The translations under genes and the position numbers were made by a program. A stretch of DNA of 64,000 nt from Kitasatospora albolonga (GTDB lineage Bacteria > Actinomycetota > Actinomycetes > Streptomycetales > Streptomycetaceae), in the NCBI GenBank assembly GCA_002082585.1, contig CP020563.1, positions 62,001 through 126,000 on the forward strand. The letters are read 5' to 3'. Below are positions 53,036 to 61,235 of the stretch, one piece after another; position 1 is the first letter of the stretch; every line of letters begins with the position of its first letter. Under the pieces are notes generated by a model that ran no database searches, had not been told where the DNA came from, and was given only the letters and a program-made list of their open reading frames with translations.

Positions 53036-54589
53036 ATGACGGTGGAGGCCACAGCAAGTGGGGCGGAAGACCGACTGGTGGGACGCGAGTGGATGGTGCG
53101 CGTGGACGCGGCCGACCGGGGCGGTGCGATGGTGCGCGTCTCGTGCAGCCGCCCGGCCTGCGCCCCCCAGCTCCTGCCCTCCACCGCCGTCGGCCGCGCG
53201 GCCGCCGTCGCGCACATCAAGGCCCACCTGCAGGCCGCGGCGGGCCCCCGGCCCGAGGCGTTCTGCGTCTGCAAGGCCGAGGAGTGCCGTCTGCACATCC
53301 GGCCCGCCGGTCCGCGCGAGCGCACCGCGCCTTGGCGGTGCGGGGGCGCGGTCGTCCTGGCCGTCGTCACCGACCGGCAGGGCCGCTGGTGGCGGGCCAT
53401 GGAGTGCTGTGCACGGTGCGCGGCGGCGCAGCCCTCCGCGAAGATCGTCGCCACCGCTGCCGCCGCGCCCCCCTCGGCGGCCCCGGTGCCCGTGGCCCAC
53501 GCCGCCGCCCACCACCCGGGCGTGGCAGCAGCCGGACCGCAGTTCTCGCATGCCGCCTCCTCCCCTGCGGCCGTTCCGCAGCGCGTGCCCGCCTCCCGCT
53601 CCGCGCGGCCCCGGCGCCCCCGGCACGGGAAGATCGCGCAGCGGATCGTGCCGCACGATCTGCACCCCGTCGCCCTGCGCGAGGAGCTGATGCAGCTGGG
53701 CGACCTCTTCCGCGCCTACCAGCAGCGCGCCGAACCCGACCTCGCCGAGCTCGCCGAGCTGCACGCCCGCAAGGCGAAGGCGTTCACCACCTGGGCGGAG
53801 GTCACCGGCGACACCGGGCTGCGGCTGGAGGCGGAGCGCGCCGAGCAGGCCGCCGCCGCCGCCCGCCTCCAGCACCAGCACCGCACCGGCCTCAGCCCGG
53901 TCGGCGAGGACCAGGTCACGAGCCGTCTGCTGACCACGTCCACGCACTGGGAGCACGCCCGGTCGATCCTCGCCCATGTCGCCGGCCACATCCCGGTGCC
54001 CGGCCCGGAGGCGCGGCTGATGGCGGTGATGCTGACCCTGCGCTCGGCGCTCACCGGCACCGGCAATCTGGTGGGGCAGGACGTCAGGGGGCTGCCCCTG
54101 ACGGAGCCCGAGGAGCTGATCGGCCGGTTCGTGGAGAGCGGCTGGCTCTCCCTCCCCGGTACGGTCGAGGAGCTGCTCGCCTCCCGCCCGGAGAGCCCCA
54201 CCCCGATCACCATCCCGTCCCTGATGCCCGGCGACGACGGCCCCGGCCCGTTCGACTTCGGCAGGAAGACCCGTCCCAAGCTCAGCGGATGGGCCCAGCG
54301 GGTCGTCGGTGACAAGAAGCTCCGCAAGAAGAAGACCGGCGCCGCCACCCGGCTCCTCGCCCTGGGCCTGGCCGTCCGGACCACCACCGACGGACGGCTG
54401 GGGCCCGGGGGCGAGGGCGTCGACCTGGCGGTCCTCACCTCCTGGTGCGCCGTCGAACCCGGCGAACTGGAGGCTCTGGTGGAGCAGTTGACGGTGGCGG
54501 ACTGGCTGGAGGAGGCCGCCACCGCCGACGGCCGCCTCACGGGGCGACTGACCGAACGGGTGCTGCCGCTCAGCTGCCCCCTGCCCTGA
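53036..54589 (+). CDS. Large Streptomyces-type protein with a cysteine-rich N-terminus, unknown function
   Basis: A 517-residue protein. Residues 35-130 hold eight or more cysteines (CSRPAC, CVCKAEEC, WRCGG, MECCARCA), which may form one or two zinc knuckles. Residues 135-205 are an Ala/Pro/Arg-rich linker. The rest is helical: DLHPVALREELMQLGDLFRAYQ and a coiled-coil-like LEAERAEQAAAAARLQHQH, followed by KKLRKKKTGAATRLLALGLA and a winged-helix-like end. I think it resembles a DNA-binding or helicase-loader-like protein but cannot place it. The ATG at 53036 is preceded by GGAGGGGACGGAACAGC. Coding bias is uniform throughout. Confidence 0.8.
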   Translation: MTVEATASGAEDRLVGREWMVRVDAADRGGAMVRVSCSRPACAPQLLPSTAVGRAAAVAHIKAHLQAAAGPRPEAFCVCKAEECRLHIRPAGPRERTAPWRCGGAVVLAVVTDRQGRWWRAMECCARCAAAQPSAKIVATAAAAPPSAAPVPVAHAAAHHPGVAAAGPQFSHAASSPAAVPQRVPASRSARPRRPRHGKIAQRIVPHDLHPVALREELMQLGDLFRAYQQRAEPDLAELAELHARKAKAFTTWAEVTGDTGLRLEAERAEQAAAAARLQHQHRTGLSPVGEDQVTSRLLTTSTHWEHARSILAHVAGHIPVPGPEARLMAVMLTLRSALTGTGNLVGQDVRGLPLTEPEELIGRFVESGWLSLPGTVEELLASRPESPTPITIPSLMPGDDGPGPFDFGRKTRPKLSGWAQRVVGDKKLRKKKTGAATRLLALGLAVRTTTDGRLGPGGEGVDLAVLTSWCAVEPGELEALVEQLTVADWLEEAATADGRLTGRLTERVLPLSCPLP

Positions 54590-54677
54590 GGCCGTCCCGC
54601 GGCCCCTCGGCGTGAGGCCGCAGCCCGGCGGGGCACCGGCCGGGGCGGCGAGCACCGTCCCCGGCCGGAGGCCCCCG

Positions 54678-54733
54678 GCATGAGCGCTGTCCCGGCCGGG
54701 GGCCCGCATGAACGCTGTCCCGGCCGGAGGCCC
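54678..54733. repeat. 28-bp direct repeat
   Basis: Two consecutive 28-bp copies (54678-54705 and 54706-54733) with two differences, each starting GCATGA. A third partial copy precedes them at 54657-54676. They lie between the converging genes at 54589 and 54746. Confidence 0.85.
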
Positions 54734-54745
54734 TCGGCACGGGCG

Positions 54746-55912
54746 TCACCCCGGCGGCGGCTGCGACCCCACGAGCCACATGGCGAAGAACTGCGCCCCG
54801 CCGCCGTACGCGTGGCCGACCGCCCGGGCGGCCCCGTCGATCTGGTGCTCGCCCGCCCTCCCCCGTACCTGGAGGGCGGCCTCGGCGAAGCGGATCATGC
54901 CGGACGCGCCGATCGGGTTGGTGGACAGCACCCCGCCCGACGGGTTGACCGGGAGGTCGCCGTCGAGTTCGGTGACCCCCGCCTCGGTGAGCTTCCACCC
55001 CTCGCCCTCACCGGCGAAGCCGAGGTTCTCCAGCCACATCGGCTCGTACCAGGAGAAGGGGACGTACATCTCGACGGCGTCGATCTCCCGGCGCGGGTCG
55101 GTGATCCGGGCCTGGCGGTAGACGTCGGCGGCGCAGTCCCTGCCCGCCTGCGGGGAGACGAAGTCCTTGCCCGCGAACAGGGTCGGTTCGCTGCGCATCG
55201 CGCCGCCGTGCACCCAGGCCGGCGGGTACGGGGCCCGGCCCGCGCCCGCGCGGTCGGTGAGGACCATCGCACAGGCCCCGTCGGAGGAGGGGCAGGTCTC
55301 GGAGTAGCGGATCGGGTCCCAGAGCATCGGGGACGCCTGGACCTTCTCCAGGGTGATGCCGGTGTCGTGGAGGTGCGCGTAAGGGTTCTTGAGGGCGTTG
55401 CGGCGGTCCTTGTACGCGACGAGGGAGCCGACCGTGTCGGGGGCTCCCGTACGGCGCATGTACGCGCGGACGTGCGGGGCGAAGAAGCCGCCCGCCCCGG
55501 CCAGCAGCGGCTGCTGGAAGGGGACGGGCAGGGAGAGCCCCCACATGGCGTTGGATTCGGACTGTTTCTCGAAGGCGAGGGTCAGAACGGTCCGGTGGAC
55601 GCGGGCGGCGACGAGGTTGGCGGCGACCAGCGCGGTCGACCCGCCGACCGAGCCCGCCGTGTGGACGCGGAGCATCGGTTTGCCGACGGCTCCGAGGGCG
55701 TCGGCGAGGTACAGCTCCGGCATCATGACGCCCTCGAAGAAGTCGGGGGCCTTGCCGATGACGACGGCGTCGATGTCGCTCCAGGTCAGTGCGGCGTCCT
55801 CCAGCGCGCGGACCGCCGCCTCGCGGACCAGTCCGGCGATGGAGACGTCGTGCCGGGCGGCGACGTGTTTGGTCTGGCCGATGCCGACGACGGCGACGGG
55901 CTCCTCAGCCAT
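54746..55912 (-). CDS. Thiolase-fold lipid-transfer-type protein
   Basis: A 388-residue thiolase-superfamily protein (SCP2/lipid-transfer type). It starts VAVVGIGQTKHVAARHD and ends with the conserved GGVLSTNPIGASGMIRFAEAA. At the position where a thiolase has its nucleophilic cysteine it reads HTAGSVGGSTAL, without cysteine. This suggests it is not a true thiolase but rather like Ltp2, which cleaves steroid side-chain CoA esters by retro-aldol reaction together with a DUF35 protein. It overlaps the next gene upstream by eight bases. The acceptor or donor is unknown. Confidence 0.85.
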   Translation of the reverse strand: MAEEPVAVVGIGQTKHVAARHDVSIAGLVREAAVRALEDAALTWSDIDAVVIGKAPDFFEGVMMPELYLADALGAVGKPMLRVHTAGSVGGSTALVAANLVAARVHRTVLTLAFEKQSESNAMWGLSLPVPFQQPLLAGAGGFFAPHVRAYMRRTGAPDTVGSLVAYKDRRNALKNPYAHLHDTGITLEKVQASPMLWDPIRYSETCPSSDGACAMVLTDRAGAGRAPYPPAWVHGGAMRSEPTLFAGKDFVSPQAGRDCAADVYRQARITDPRREIDAVEMYVPFSWYEPMWLENLGFAGEGEGWKLTEAGVTELDGDLPVNPSGGVLSTNPIGASGMIRFAEAALQVRGRAGEHQIDGAARAVGHAYGGGAQFFAMWLVGSQPPPG

Positions 55913-56957
55913 GAGCGCTCTCCCCTTCCAGGACGGCGACCAGGTTCTGTTGCAGGCAGGGCCCGGAGGTGGCGTGGGCGAGGGCCCGGTCGGACGCGCC
56001 GCGGTGGATGCGGGCGGCGGCCTCGCCGAGCCGGATGAGGCCCGCCGCCATGATCGGGTTGGCGGCGAGGGCCCCGCCGGAGGGGTTGATACGGACGTCG
56101 TCGCCGAGCCCGAGCGCCCGGCGCAGGACGACCTCCTGCGAGGTGAACGGGGCGTGCAACTCGGCGGTGTCCAAGGGGCGTTCGAAAGCTCCGGCGTGCT
56201 GGGCTGCGAGCCGGGCGGAGGGCGAGTCGGTGAGGTCGCGGACGCCGAGGGAGTGGGCCTCGATGCGGTGGTCGATGCCCCGTATCCAGGCGGGCCGGTC
56301 GCACAGGGAGCGGGCGGTGTCCCCGGCCGCGAGGACCACGGCGGCGGCGCCGTCGCCGATCGGCGGGCAGTCGCCGGTACGCAAGGGGTGCACGAGGTGG
56401 TCCCCTGCCGGGACGTCCCCGGTGAGCTGGGCGTACGGGTTGGCGGTGGCATCGGTGCGGCTGCGGGCGGCGACGGCCGTGAGGGCCGCCTCGTCGGTGT
56501 GGCCCGCGTCGATGAGCGCCTGCGCCTGGAGGGCGGCGAGGGAGACGGAGTCGGGCCAGAGGGGGGCGAGGTAGTAGGGGTCGAGCTGGCGGGTGAGGAC
56601 GTCACGGACCTCGCCGGGTGAAGACTTGCCGTAGGAGTAGACGAGCGCGGTGTCCGCCTCGCCGGTCAGGATCTTCACCCATGCCTCGTACAGCGCCCAG
56701 GCCCCGTCCGTCTCGACGTGGGACTCGGAGATCGGCGGGTGCGCCCCGACGCCGTCGAGCGCCATGGTGAAGGAGAAGGCGCGCCCGGCGAGGTAGTCGG
56801 CGGAGCCGGAGCAGGTGAACCCGATCTCGTTGGCCTTCAGGCCGGTCGCCCCCAGGACCTCGTGGAGGACGGGCATCAGCAGGTCGACCTCGGAGAGTTC
56901 GTCGGTACGCCGTCGGTGCGGGCTCTGGGCGAAGGCGACGATCGCCACGTCTCGCAT
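55905..56957 (-). CDS. Second thiolase-fold protein
   Basis: A 350-residue thiolase-superfamily protein (MRDVAIVAFAQSPHRRRTDE..., ending DDVRINPSGGALAANPIMAAGLIRLG). The nucleophile region reads SHVETDGAWALYEAWVKIL, again without a cysteine. It may be the second subunit of a heteromeric Ltp-like complex with the preceding thiolase-fold protein. Its ATG sits directly beside the stop of the DUF35 gene. Confidence 0.85.
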   Translation of the reverse strand: MRDVAIVAFAQSPHRRRTDELSEVDLLMPVLHEVLGATGLKANEIGFTCSGSADYLAGRAFSFTMALDGVGAHPPISESHVETDGAWALYEAWVKILTGEADTALVYSYGKSSPGEVRDVLTRQLDPYYLAPLWPDSVSLAALQAQALIDAGHTDEAALTAVAARSRTDATANPYAQLTGDVPAGDHLVHPLRTGDCPPIGDGAAAVVLAAGDTARSLCDRPAWIRGIDHRIEAHSLGVRDLTDSPSARLAAQHAGAFERPLDTAELHAPFTSQEVVLRRALGLGDDVRINPSGGALAANPIMAAGLIRLGEAAARIHRGASDRALAHATSGPCLQQNLVAVLEGESAHG

Positions 56958-57914
56958 CTACACCAGCTCCTTGTACGTGTCGTAGTCGGCGTCGGGCTCC
57001 CCGGTGGGCCGGTAGTGGTCGACATGGCTGGACCCCCGGCCGGCACCGGCCCAGACGGGCTCCACGCGCAGCCCCATGCGGACCTGGTCGTACGGGATGC
57101 CCGCGATACGGCCGTGGAGGGCGAGGTCGGCGCCGTCGAGGGCGATGTGGGCGTAGACGTAGGGGACTTCGATGTCGAGATTCTTCGCTTTGATGTTGAC
57201 GATGCAGAAGGTGGTGACGGTGCCGCGCGGTCCGACCTCGACCTGTTCGGCGGTGGCGATGCCGCAGGTGGGGCAGGCTCCGCGCGGCGGTACGTAGACC
57301 TTGCGGCAGGCGGGGCAGCGTTCGCCGACGGTGCGGTGGTCCTCCAGGGCCTTGAGGTAGGCGCTCTGGGCGCGGCCGGGGGTGTGGACGTAGTCGAGGC
57401 GGGCCGGGGCGACGATCCCGGTGACGGGGTCGGTGAACTCCCCGGTGTGCGGCGCGGGTTCGCCGGGGCCGGGCTCACCGTCGTACGGTTCGAAGCAGGC
57501 GATGTCGGTGATGGCCCCGGTGCGCGTGGGCGCCCAGCGGATGCGGACCCGCATCCCGGTGCGTACGGCGTCGGGTCCGGGCGCGTCCAGGGCGTGCAGG
57601 AGCGCGGTACCGGCGCCGTCGAGCCGGACGAGCACCCAGGCGAACGGGGTTCCCAGCGGCTGGTTGCGGCGCGGGGACGGGTTCCAGGCCCAGGTGGTGA
57701 CGGTGCCGGTGGCGGCGACCTCGACGAGTTCGCGGAGCTCGTCCGCCGTGACGGGGTCGTACTCGGTGGGCGGGACGAGGACCGTGCCGTCGCTCGTGCG
57801 GACGCCGAGGACGGTGCGTTCGCGCAGTCCGGTGAGGAAGGCGCTCTGGACGGGTCCGAGGGAGCGGGTGAAGGGGAATTCGACCACCAGCGGGGCGCTG
57901 AGGATGTCGGTCAT
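56958..57914 (-). CDS. DUF35 OB-fold / zinc-ribbon acyl-CoA-associated protein
   Basis: A 318-residue protein with two DUF35-type units. The C-terminal one has a rubredoxin-like zinc ribbon (CPACRKVYVPPRGACPTCG, about 205-223) and an OB fold (GTVTTFCIVNIKAKNLDIEVPYVYAHIALDG). Such proteins are obligate partners of Ltp-type aldolases and acyl-CoA thiolases; they position the acyl-CoA. The start at 57914 leaves 51 bases to the enoyl-CoA hydratase. The N-terminal unit lacks the zinc ribbon, so the gene resembles a fusion of two such folds. Confidence 0.87.
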   Translation of the reverse strand: MTDILSAPLVVEFPFTRSLGPVQSAFLTGLRERTVLGVRTSDGTVLVPPTEYDPVTADELRELVEVAATGTVTTWAWNPSPRRNQPLGTPFAWVLVRLDGAGTALLHALDAPGPDAVRTGMRVRIRWAPTRTGAITDIACFEPYDGEPGPGEPAPHTGEFTDPVTGIVAPARLDYVHTPGRAQSAYLKALEDHRTVGERCPACRKVYVPPRGACPTCGIATAEQVEVGPRGTVTTFCIVNIKAKNLDIEVPYVYAHIALDGADLALHGRIAGIPYDQVRMGLRVEPVWAGAGRGSSHVDHYRPTGEPDADYDTYKELV

Positions 57915-57965
57915 GGCTCTCTCCATGGGCTCAGGACGCGGGGCGCGGGACGCGGGGTCCGGGGC

Positions 57966-58766
57966 TCAGGCGCGCCGGTAGACGGGCGGGCGCTTCTCGG
58001 CGAAGGCGCGGGCGCCCTCCTTGGCGTCCTCGGTGGCGAACACGGGCCAGCCGCGCTTGAGTTCGGCGGCCAGGGCCTCGCTCTCGGTCAGCTCGGCGCC
58101 CTCGTAGACCGATGCCTTGACGGCCTCGACGGCGAGCGGCCCGCAGGCGTTGATCCGTTCGGCGACGGCGAGGGCCTCCTCCAGCGCGGTGCCGTCGGGC
58201 ACGACGCGGCCGACGAGCCCGATGGCGGCGGCCTCCCCGGCGGTGTACGGACGGCCGGTGAGGAGCATTTCCAGGGCGTGGGTGCGGGGGATCTGACGGG
58301 GCAGCCGGACGGTGGAGCCGCCGATCGGGAAGAGGCCGCGCCGGACCTCGAAGAGCCCGAAGGTGGCGCCCTCCCCGGCGATGCGGATGTCCGTCCCCTG
58401 GAGGATCTCGGTGCCGCCTGCGACGCAGGGCCCCTCCACGGCGGCGATCACCGGTTTGCGGGGGCGGTGGTGGCGCAGCATCGCCTTCCAGTGCAGGTCC
58501 GGGTCGGCGGTCATCCGCTCCCGGTACTCCTCGCCCGCCATCCCGCCGCCCGCCAGCGCCTTGAGGTCCATGCCGGAGCAGAAGGCGCCGCCCGCCCCGG
58601 TCAGGACGACGGAGCGCACCCCGTCGTCCGCGTCGGCCGCGAGCCATCCGTCGTACAGCCCGACGAGCATCGGCAGCGACAACGCGTTCCTGGCGTGCGG
58701 CCTGTTCAAGGTGAGCACCAGCGTGGCGCCTTCGCGCTCCACGGTGAGGTGTTCCGTACCGCCCAT
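57966..58766 (-). CDS. Enoyl-CoA hydratase/isomerase family protein
   Basis: A 266-residue crotonase-fold protein. The oxyanion-hole segments are GAFCSGMDLKAL (about 60-71) and VEGPCVAGGTEILQGTDIRIAGEGATFGLFEVRRGLFP. It likely hydrates an enoyl-CoA as part of the thiolase cluster. GGGAG precedes the ATG at 58766. It is the first gene of the leftward operon ECH, DUF35, thiolase, thiolase, divergent from fadD across the dyad at 58830-58846. Confidence 0.92.
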   Translation of the reverse strand: MGGTEHLTVEREGATLVLTLNRPHARNALSLPMLVGLYDGWLAADADDGVRSVVLTGAGGAFCSGMDLKALAGGGMAGEEYRERMTADPDLHWKAMLRHHRPRKPVIAAVEGPCVAGGTEILQGTDIRIAGEGATFGLFEVRRGLFPIGGSTVRLPRQIPRTHALEMLLTGRPYTAGEAAAIGLVGRVVPDGTALEEALAVAERINACGPLAVEAVKASVYEGAELTESEALAAELKRGWPVFATEDAKEGARAFAEKRPPVYRRA

Positions 58767-58829
58767 GACGAACTCCCGTCTCCAGACCTGGAACAGGTTG
58801 CAGGAGGCGGGGTCGCAGTTCAATAGTTT

Positions 58830-58846
58830 TCTGACAGGCAGTCAGA
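58830..58846. promoter_or_regulatory. Dyad between echA-like and fadD-like genes
   Basis: TCTGAC (58830-58835), AGGCA, GTCAGA (58841-58846): perfect six-base arms in the divergent promoter region. It lies 64-80 bases upstream of the hydratase start and about 88 bases upstream of the ligase start. It is the natural target for a repressor of the whole cluster, possibly the TetR at 60564. Confidence 0.6.
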
Positions 58847-58933
58847 TTCTTTCGACGCCACCCCTTCCCACTTGTGCCGCCCGGCGCTCTAATGACGGCC
58901 GGGTCACCCGTCATCCCGGGGTCAGGAGGAACG

Positions 58934-60559
58934 GTGGAGTACAACCTTGCCGACCTGTTCGAGTCGGTCGTCGACGTGGTCCCCGACCGCGAGGCGCTCC
59001 TGTACGTCGACCATCCCGGTACGGGTGCCGAGCGGCACCTCACGTACGCCGGACTCGACGCCGCCGCCAACCGGATCGCCCACCACCTCATCGACGCGGG
59101 CCTCCGCCCGGGCGAGCACCTGGGCCTGCACCTGTACAACGGCGTCGAGTACCTCCAGACGGTCCTGGGGGCCCTGAAGGCCCGGCTGGTGCCGGTGAAC
59201 GTCAACTACCGTTACGTGGAGGAGGAGCTGGTCTACCTCTACCGGGACGCGGACCTGGCGGCGCTGGTCTTCGACGGCGAGTTCGACGAGCGGGTCGCGG
59301 CGGCGTCCGCGCAGGCCCCGGCGCTGCGCCATCTGGTCCGGGTGGGGTCCGCCCCCACACCCCCGGGCCTGAGGGCCGTCCCCTTCACCGAGGCGGAGGC
59401 ATCCGGCTCCCCGTCGCGCGGCTTCGGACCCCGTTCCGCCGACGACCAGTTCATCATCTACACCGGCGGCACGACGGGCATGCCGAAGGGGGTGATGTGG
59501 CGTCAGGAGGACCTGTTCTTCTCCGGTCTGGGCGGTGGCGCGCCGACCGGCGATCCGGTGAAGAGCCCGCAGGAGCTGGCGGAACGGGTGGCGGCGGGCG
59601 GCGACGGCATCACCTTCTTCCCCACTCCCCCGCTGATGCACGGCACCTCCACGCTGACCGCGTTCATCGGGTTCAACTTCGGCCAACGGGTCGTCGTCCA
59701 CCGCAAGTTCGTCCCCGAAGAGGTGCTGCGGACGATCGAGAAGGAGAAGGTCACCAGCGTTTCGCTGGTGGGCGACGCGATGCTGCGTCCGCTGATCGAC
59801 GCCCTCAACGGGCCGCTGCGCGGCACGGACTGCTCGTCGCTGTTCTCCGTCTCCAGCTCCGGGGCGATCATGTCGGACTCGGTGCGCGCGGAGTTCCAGG
59901 CGCTCGTGCCGACCGTGCTGCTGCTCAACAACTTCGGCTCCTCCGAGTCCGGCTTCAACGGCACGGCGACCGCCGACTCGGGCCCCGAGCGGGGCTTCCG
60001 GGTCCAGGTCAACGCCCGTACGGCCGTGGTCGATCCGGTGACCTATGAGCCGGTGGCGCCGGGCGAGGTGGGCCGTATCGCCCAGCGCGGCCATGTCCCG
60101 CTCGGCTACTACAACGACCCGGCCAAGAGCGCCGGCACCTTCTTCCGCAAGGACGGCGAGCGGTGGGTGCTGCTGGGCGACATGGCGACCGTGGACGCGG
60201 AGGGCATCGTCACCGTGCTCGGCCGGGGTTCGCAGTGCATCAACACCGGCGGGGAGAAGGTCTATCCGGAGGAGGTCGAGCAGGCGCTCAAGTCCCACCC
60301 GGACGTGTACGACGCGCTCGTCGCGGGCGTCCCCGACGAGCGCTGGGGCAGCCGTGTCGCCGCCGTGCTCGAACTCCGGGACGGGGCAACGGCGTTGGAC
60401 CTGGCGGCGGTACAGGCCCACTGCCGGACCCGGCTCGCCGGGTACAAGATCCCGCGCGCCCTGGTCCTCGCCGACCGGATTCAGCGCTCACCGAGCGGCA
60501 AGGCAGACTACCGCTGGGCGAAGGCGGTGGCGGCGGCCGGGTCCGGGGCGGACGGCTGA
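58934..60559 (+). CDS. Acyl-CoA synthetase (FadD-like)
   Basis: A 541-residue adenylate-forming ligase that activates a carboxylic acid as its CoA thioester. The P-loop is YTGGTTGMPKGVMWRQED (about 174-191). Further motifs are SSSGAIMS, NNFGSSESGFNG (A5) and LGDMATVDAEGIVTVLGR (A7), GEKVYPEEVEQAL (A8) and PSGKADYRW with the C-terminal catalytic lysine. The GTG at 58934 follows GGAGG by four bases; the frame further upstream (58874) is weaker. It should supply the substrate of the divergent thiolase/hydratase genes. Its acid substrate is unknown. Confidence 0.92.
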   Translation: MEYNLADLFESVVDVVPDREALLYVDHPGTGAERHLTYAGLDAAANRIAHHLIDAGLRPGEHLGLHLYNGVEYLQTVLGALKARLVPVNVNYRYVEEELVYLYRDADLAALVFDGEFDERVAAASAQAPALRHLVRVGSAPTPPGLRAVPFTEAEASGSPSRGFGPRSADDQFIIYTGGTTGMPKGVMWRQEDLFFSGLGGGAPTGDPVKSPQELAERVAAGGDGITFFPTPPLMHGTSTLTAFIGFNFGQRVVVHRKFVPEEVLRTIEKEKVTSVSLVGDAMLRPLIDALNGPLRGTDCSSLFSVSSSGAIMSDSVRAEFQALVPTVLLLNNFGSSESGFNGTATADSGPERGFRVQVNARTAVVDPVTYEPVAPGEVGRIAQRGHVPLGYYNDPAKSAGTFFRKDGERWVLLGDMATVDAEGIVTVLGRGSQCINTGGEKVYPEEVEQALKSHPDVYDALVAGVPDERWGSRVAAVLELRDGATALDLAAVQAHCRTRLAGYKIPRALVLADRIQRSPSGKADYRWAKAVAAAGSGADG

Positions 60560-60563
60560 GAGG

Positions 60564-61124
60564 TCACCGCCCGGCGAGGGCGTGCGCCACCAGCCCGTGC
60601 GCATACGCGGCGTCCAGGCGGCCGGGGCGGAACAGGACGCGGTACATGACCGGTGCCACGAGCCGGTCGATGACCGTCTCCACGCCGGGAGCAGGTTCGC
60701 CGCGCCGCGCGGCCCGCTCCAGCACGACCCCGATCTGCTGTGCGGCGTACGCGGAGCAGCGGCCGGCGTTCTCGCCGTCGGGGTCGCCGAGGAGCACGTC
60801 CCTGATGTAGGCGCGCCCGGCCGGGGAGGCCATCTCGTCGAGGAACTGCTCCGCCCACGCCTCGAGGTCGGCCCGGAGGCCGCCGAGGTCGGCGGGGTCG
60901 GCGTCCGGGCGCAGCCGTTCGACCGCGACATCGGAGAGCAGCTCCCGCAGATCACCCCAGCGGCGGTAGACGGTGGACGGGGTGACACCGGCCCGGGCCG
61001 CCACCAGGGGCACGGTGAGCGCGTCCCGGCCCACTTCGCCGAGGAGGTCACGGACCGCCGCGTGGACGGCCTCCTGCACCCGTGCGCTGCGCCCGCCGGG
61101 GCGGGCCATCGGCCTGGGGCTCAC
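60564..61124 (-). CDS. TetR-family regulator
   Basis: A 186-residue TetR-type regulator with a helix-turn-helix (EVGRDALTVPLVAARAGVTPSTVYRRWGDLREL) at about residues 28-60 and a C-terminal domain of the TetR_C_16 type (DPADLGGLRADLEAWAEQFLD). Its stop is five bases from the fadD stop (converging). It faces the MBL-fold hydrolase at 61236, and the 69-bp palindrome (61145-61213) occupies most of their shared 111-bp intergenic space. The GTG at 61124 has GAGGAGGAG four bases upstream; GTG and this ribosome-binding site fix the start. Confidence 0.9.
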   Translation of the reverse strand: MSPRPMARPGGRSARVQEAVHAAVRDLLGEVGRDALTVPLVAARAGVTPSTVYRRWGDLRELLSDVAVERLRPDADPADLGGLRADLEAWAEQFLDEMASPAGRAYIRDVLLGDPDGENAGRCSAYAAQQIGVVLERAARRGEPAPGVETVIDRLVAPVMYRVLFRPGRLDAAYAHGLVAHALAGR

Positions 61125-61144
61125 GCGACTCCTCCTCGGATACG

Positions 61145-61213
61145 TAAAAGCAATCTGTTTGCGTTAAGAGACGGTAGGGCCTACCGTCTCTTAACGCAAA
61201 CAGATTGCTTTTA
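61145..61213. promoter_or_regulatory. 69-bp perfect palindrome in the tetR/MBL intergenic region
   Basis: Two 34-base arms (61145-61178 and 61180-61213) are exact inverted copies around a single G at 61179. Each arm contains the smaller dyad GCAA-TCTGT-TTGC (61150-61162, mirrored at 61196-61208). The palindrome lies between the divergent tetR and MBL starts and covers both promoters. It is much longer than a usual TetR operator. It probably holds two inverted repressor sites and can also form a cruciform in DNA or a long hairpin in either transcript. Confidence 0.9.
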
Positions 61214-61235
61214 GCTCTGCTCTGGAGGGGACCCC

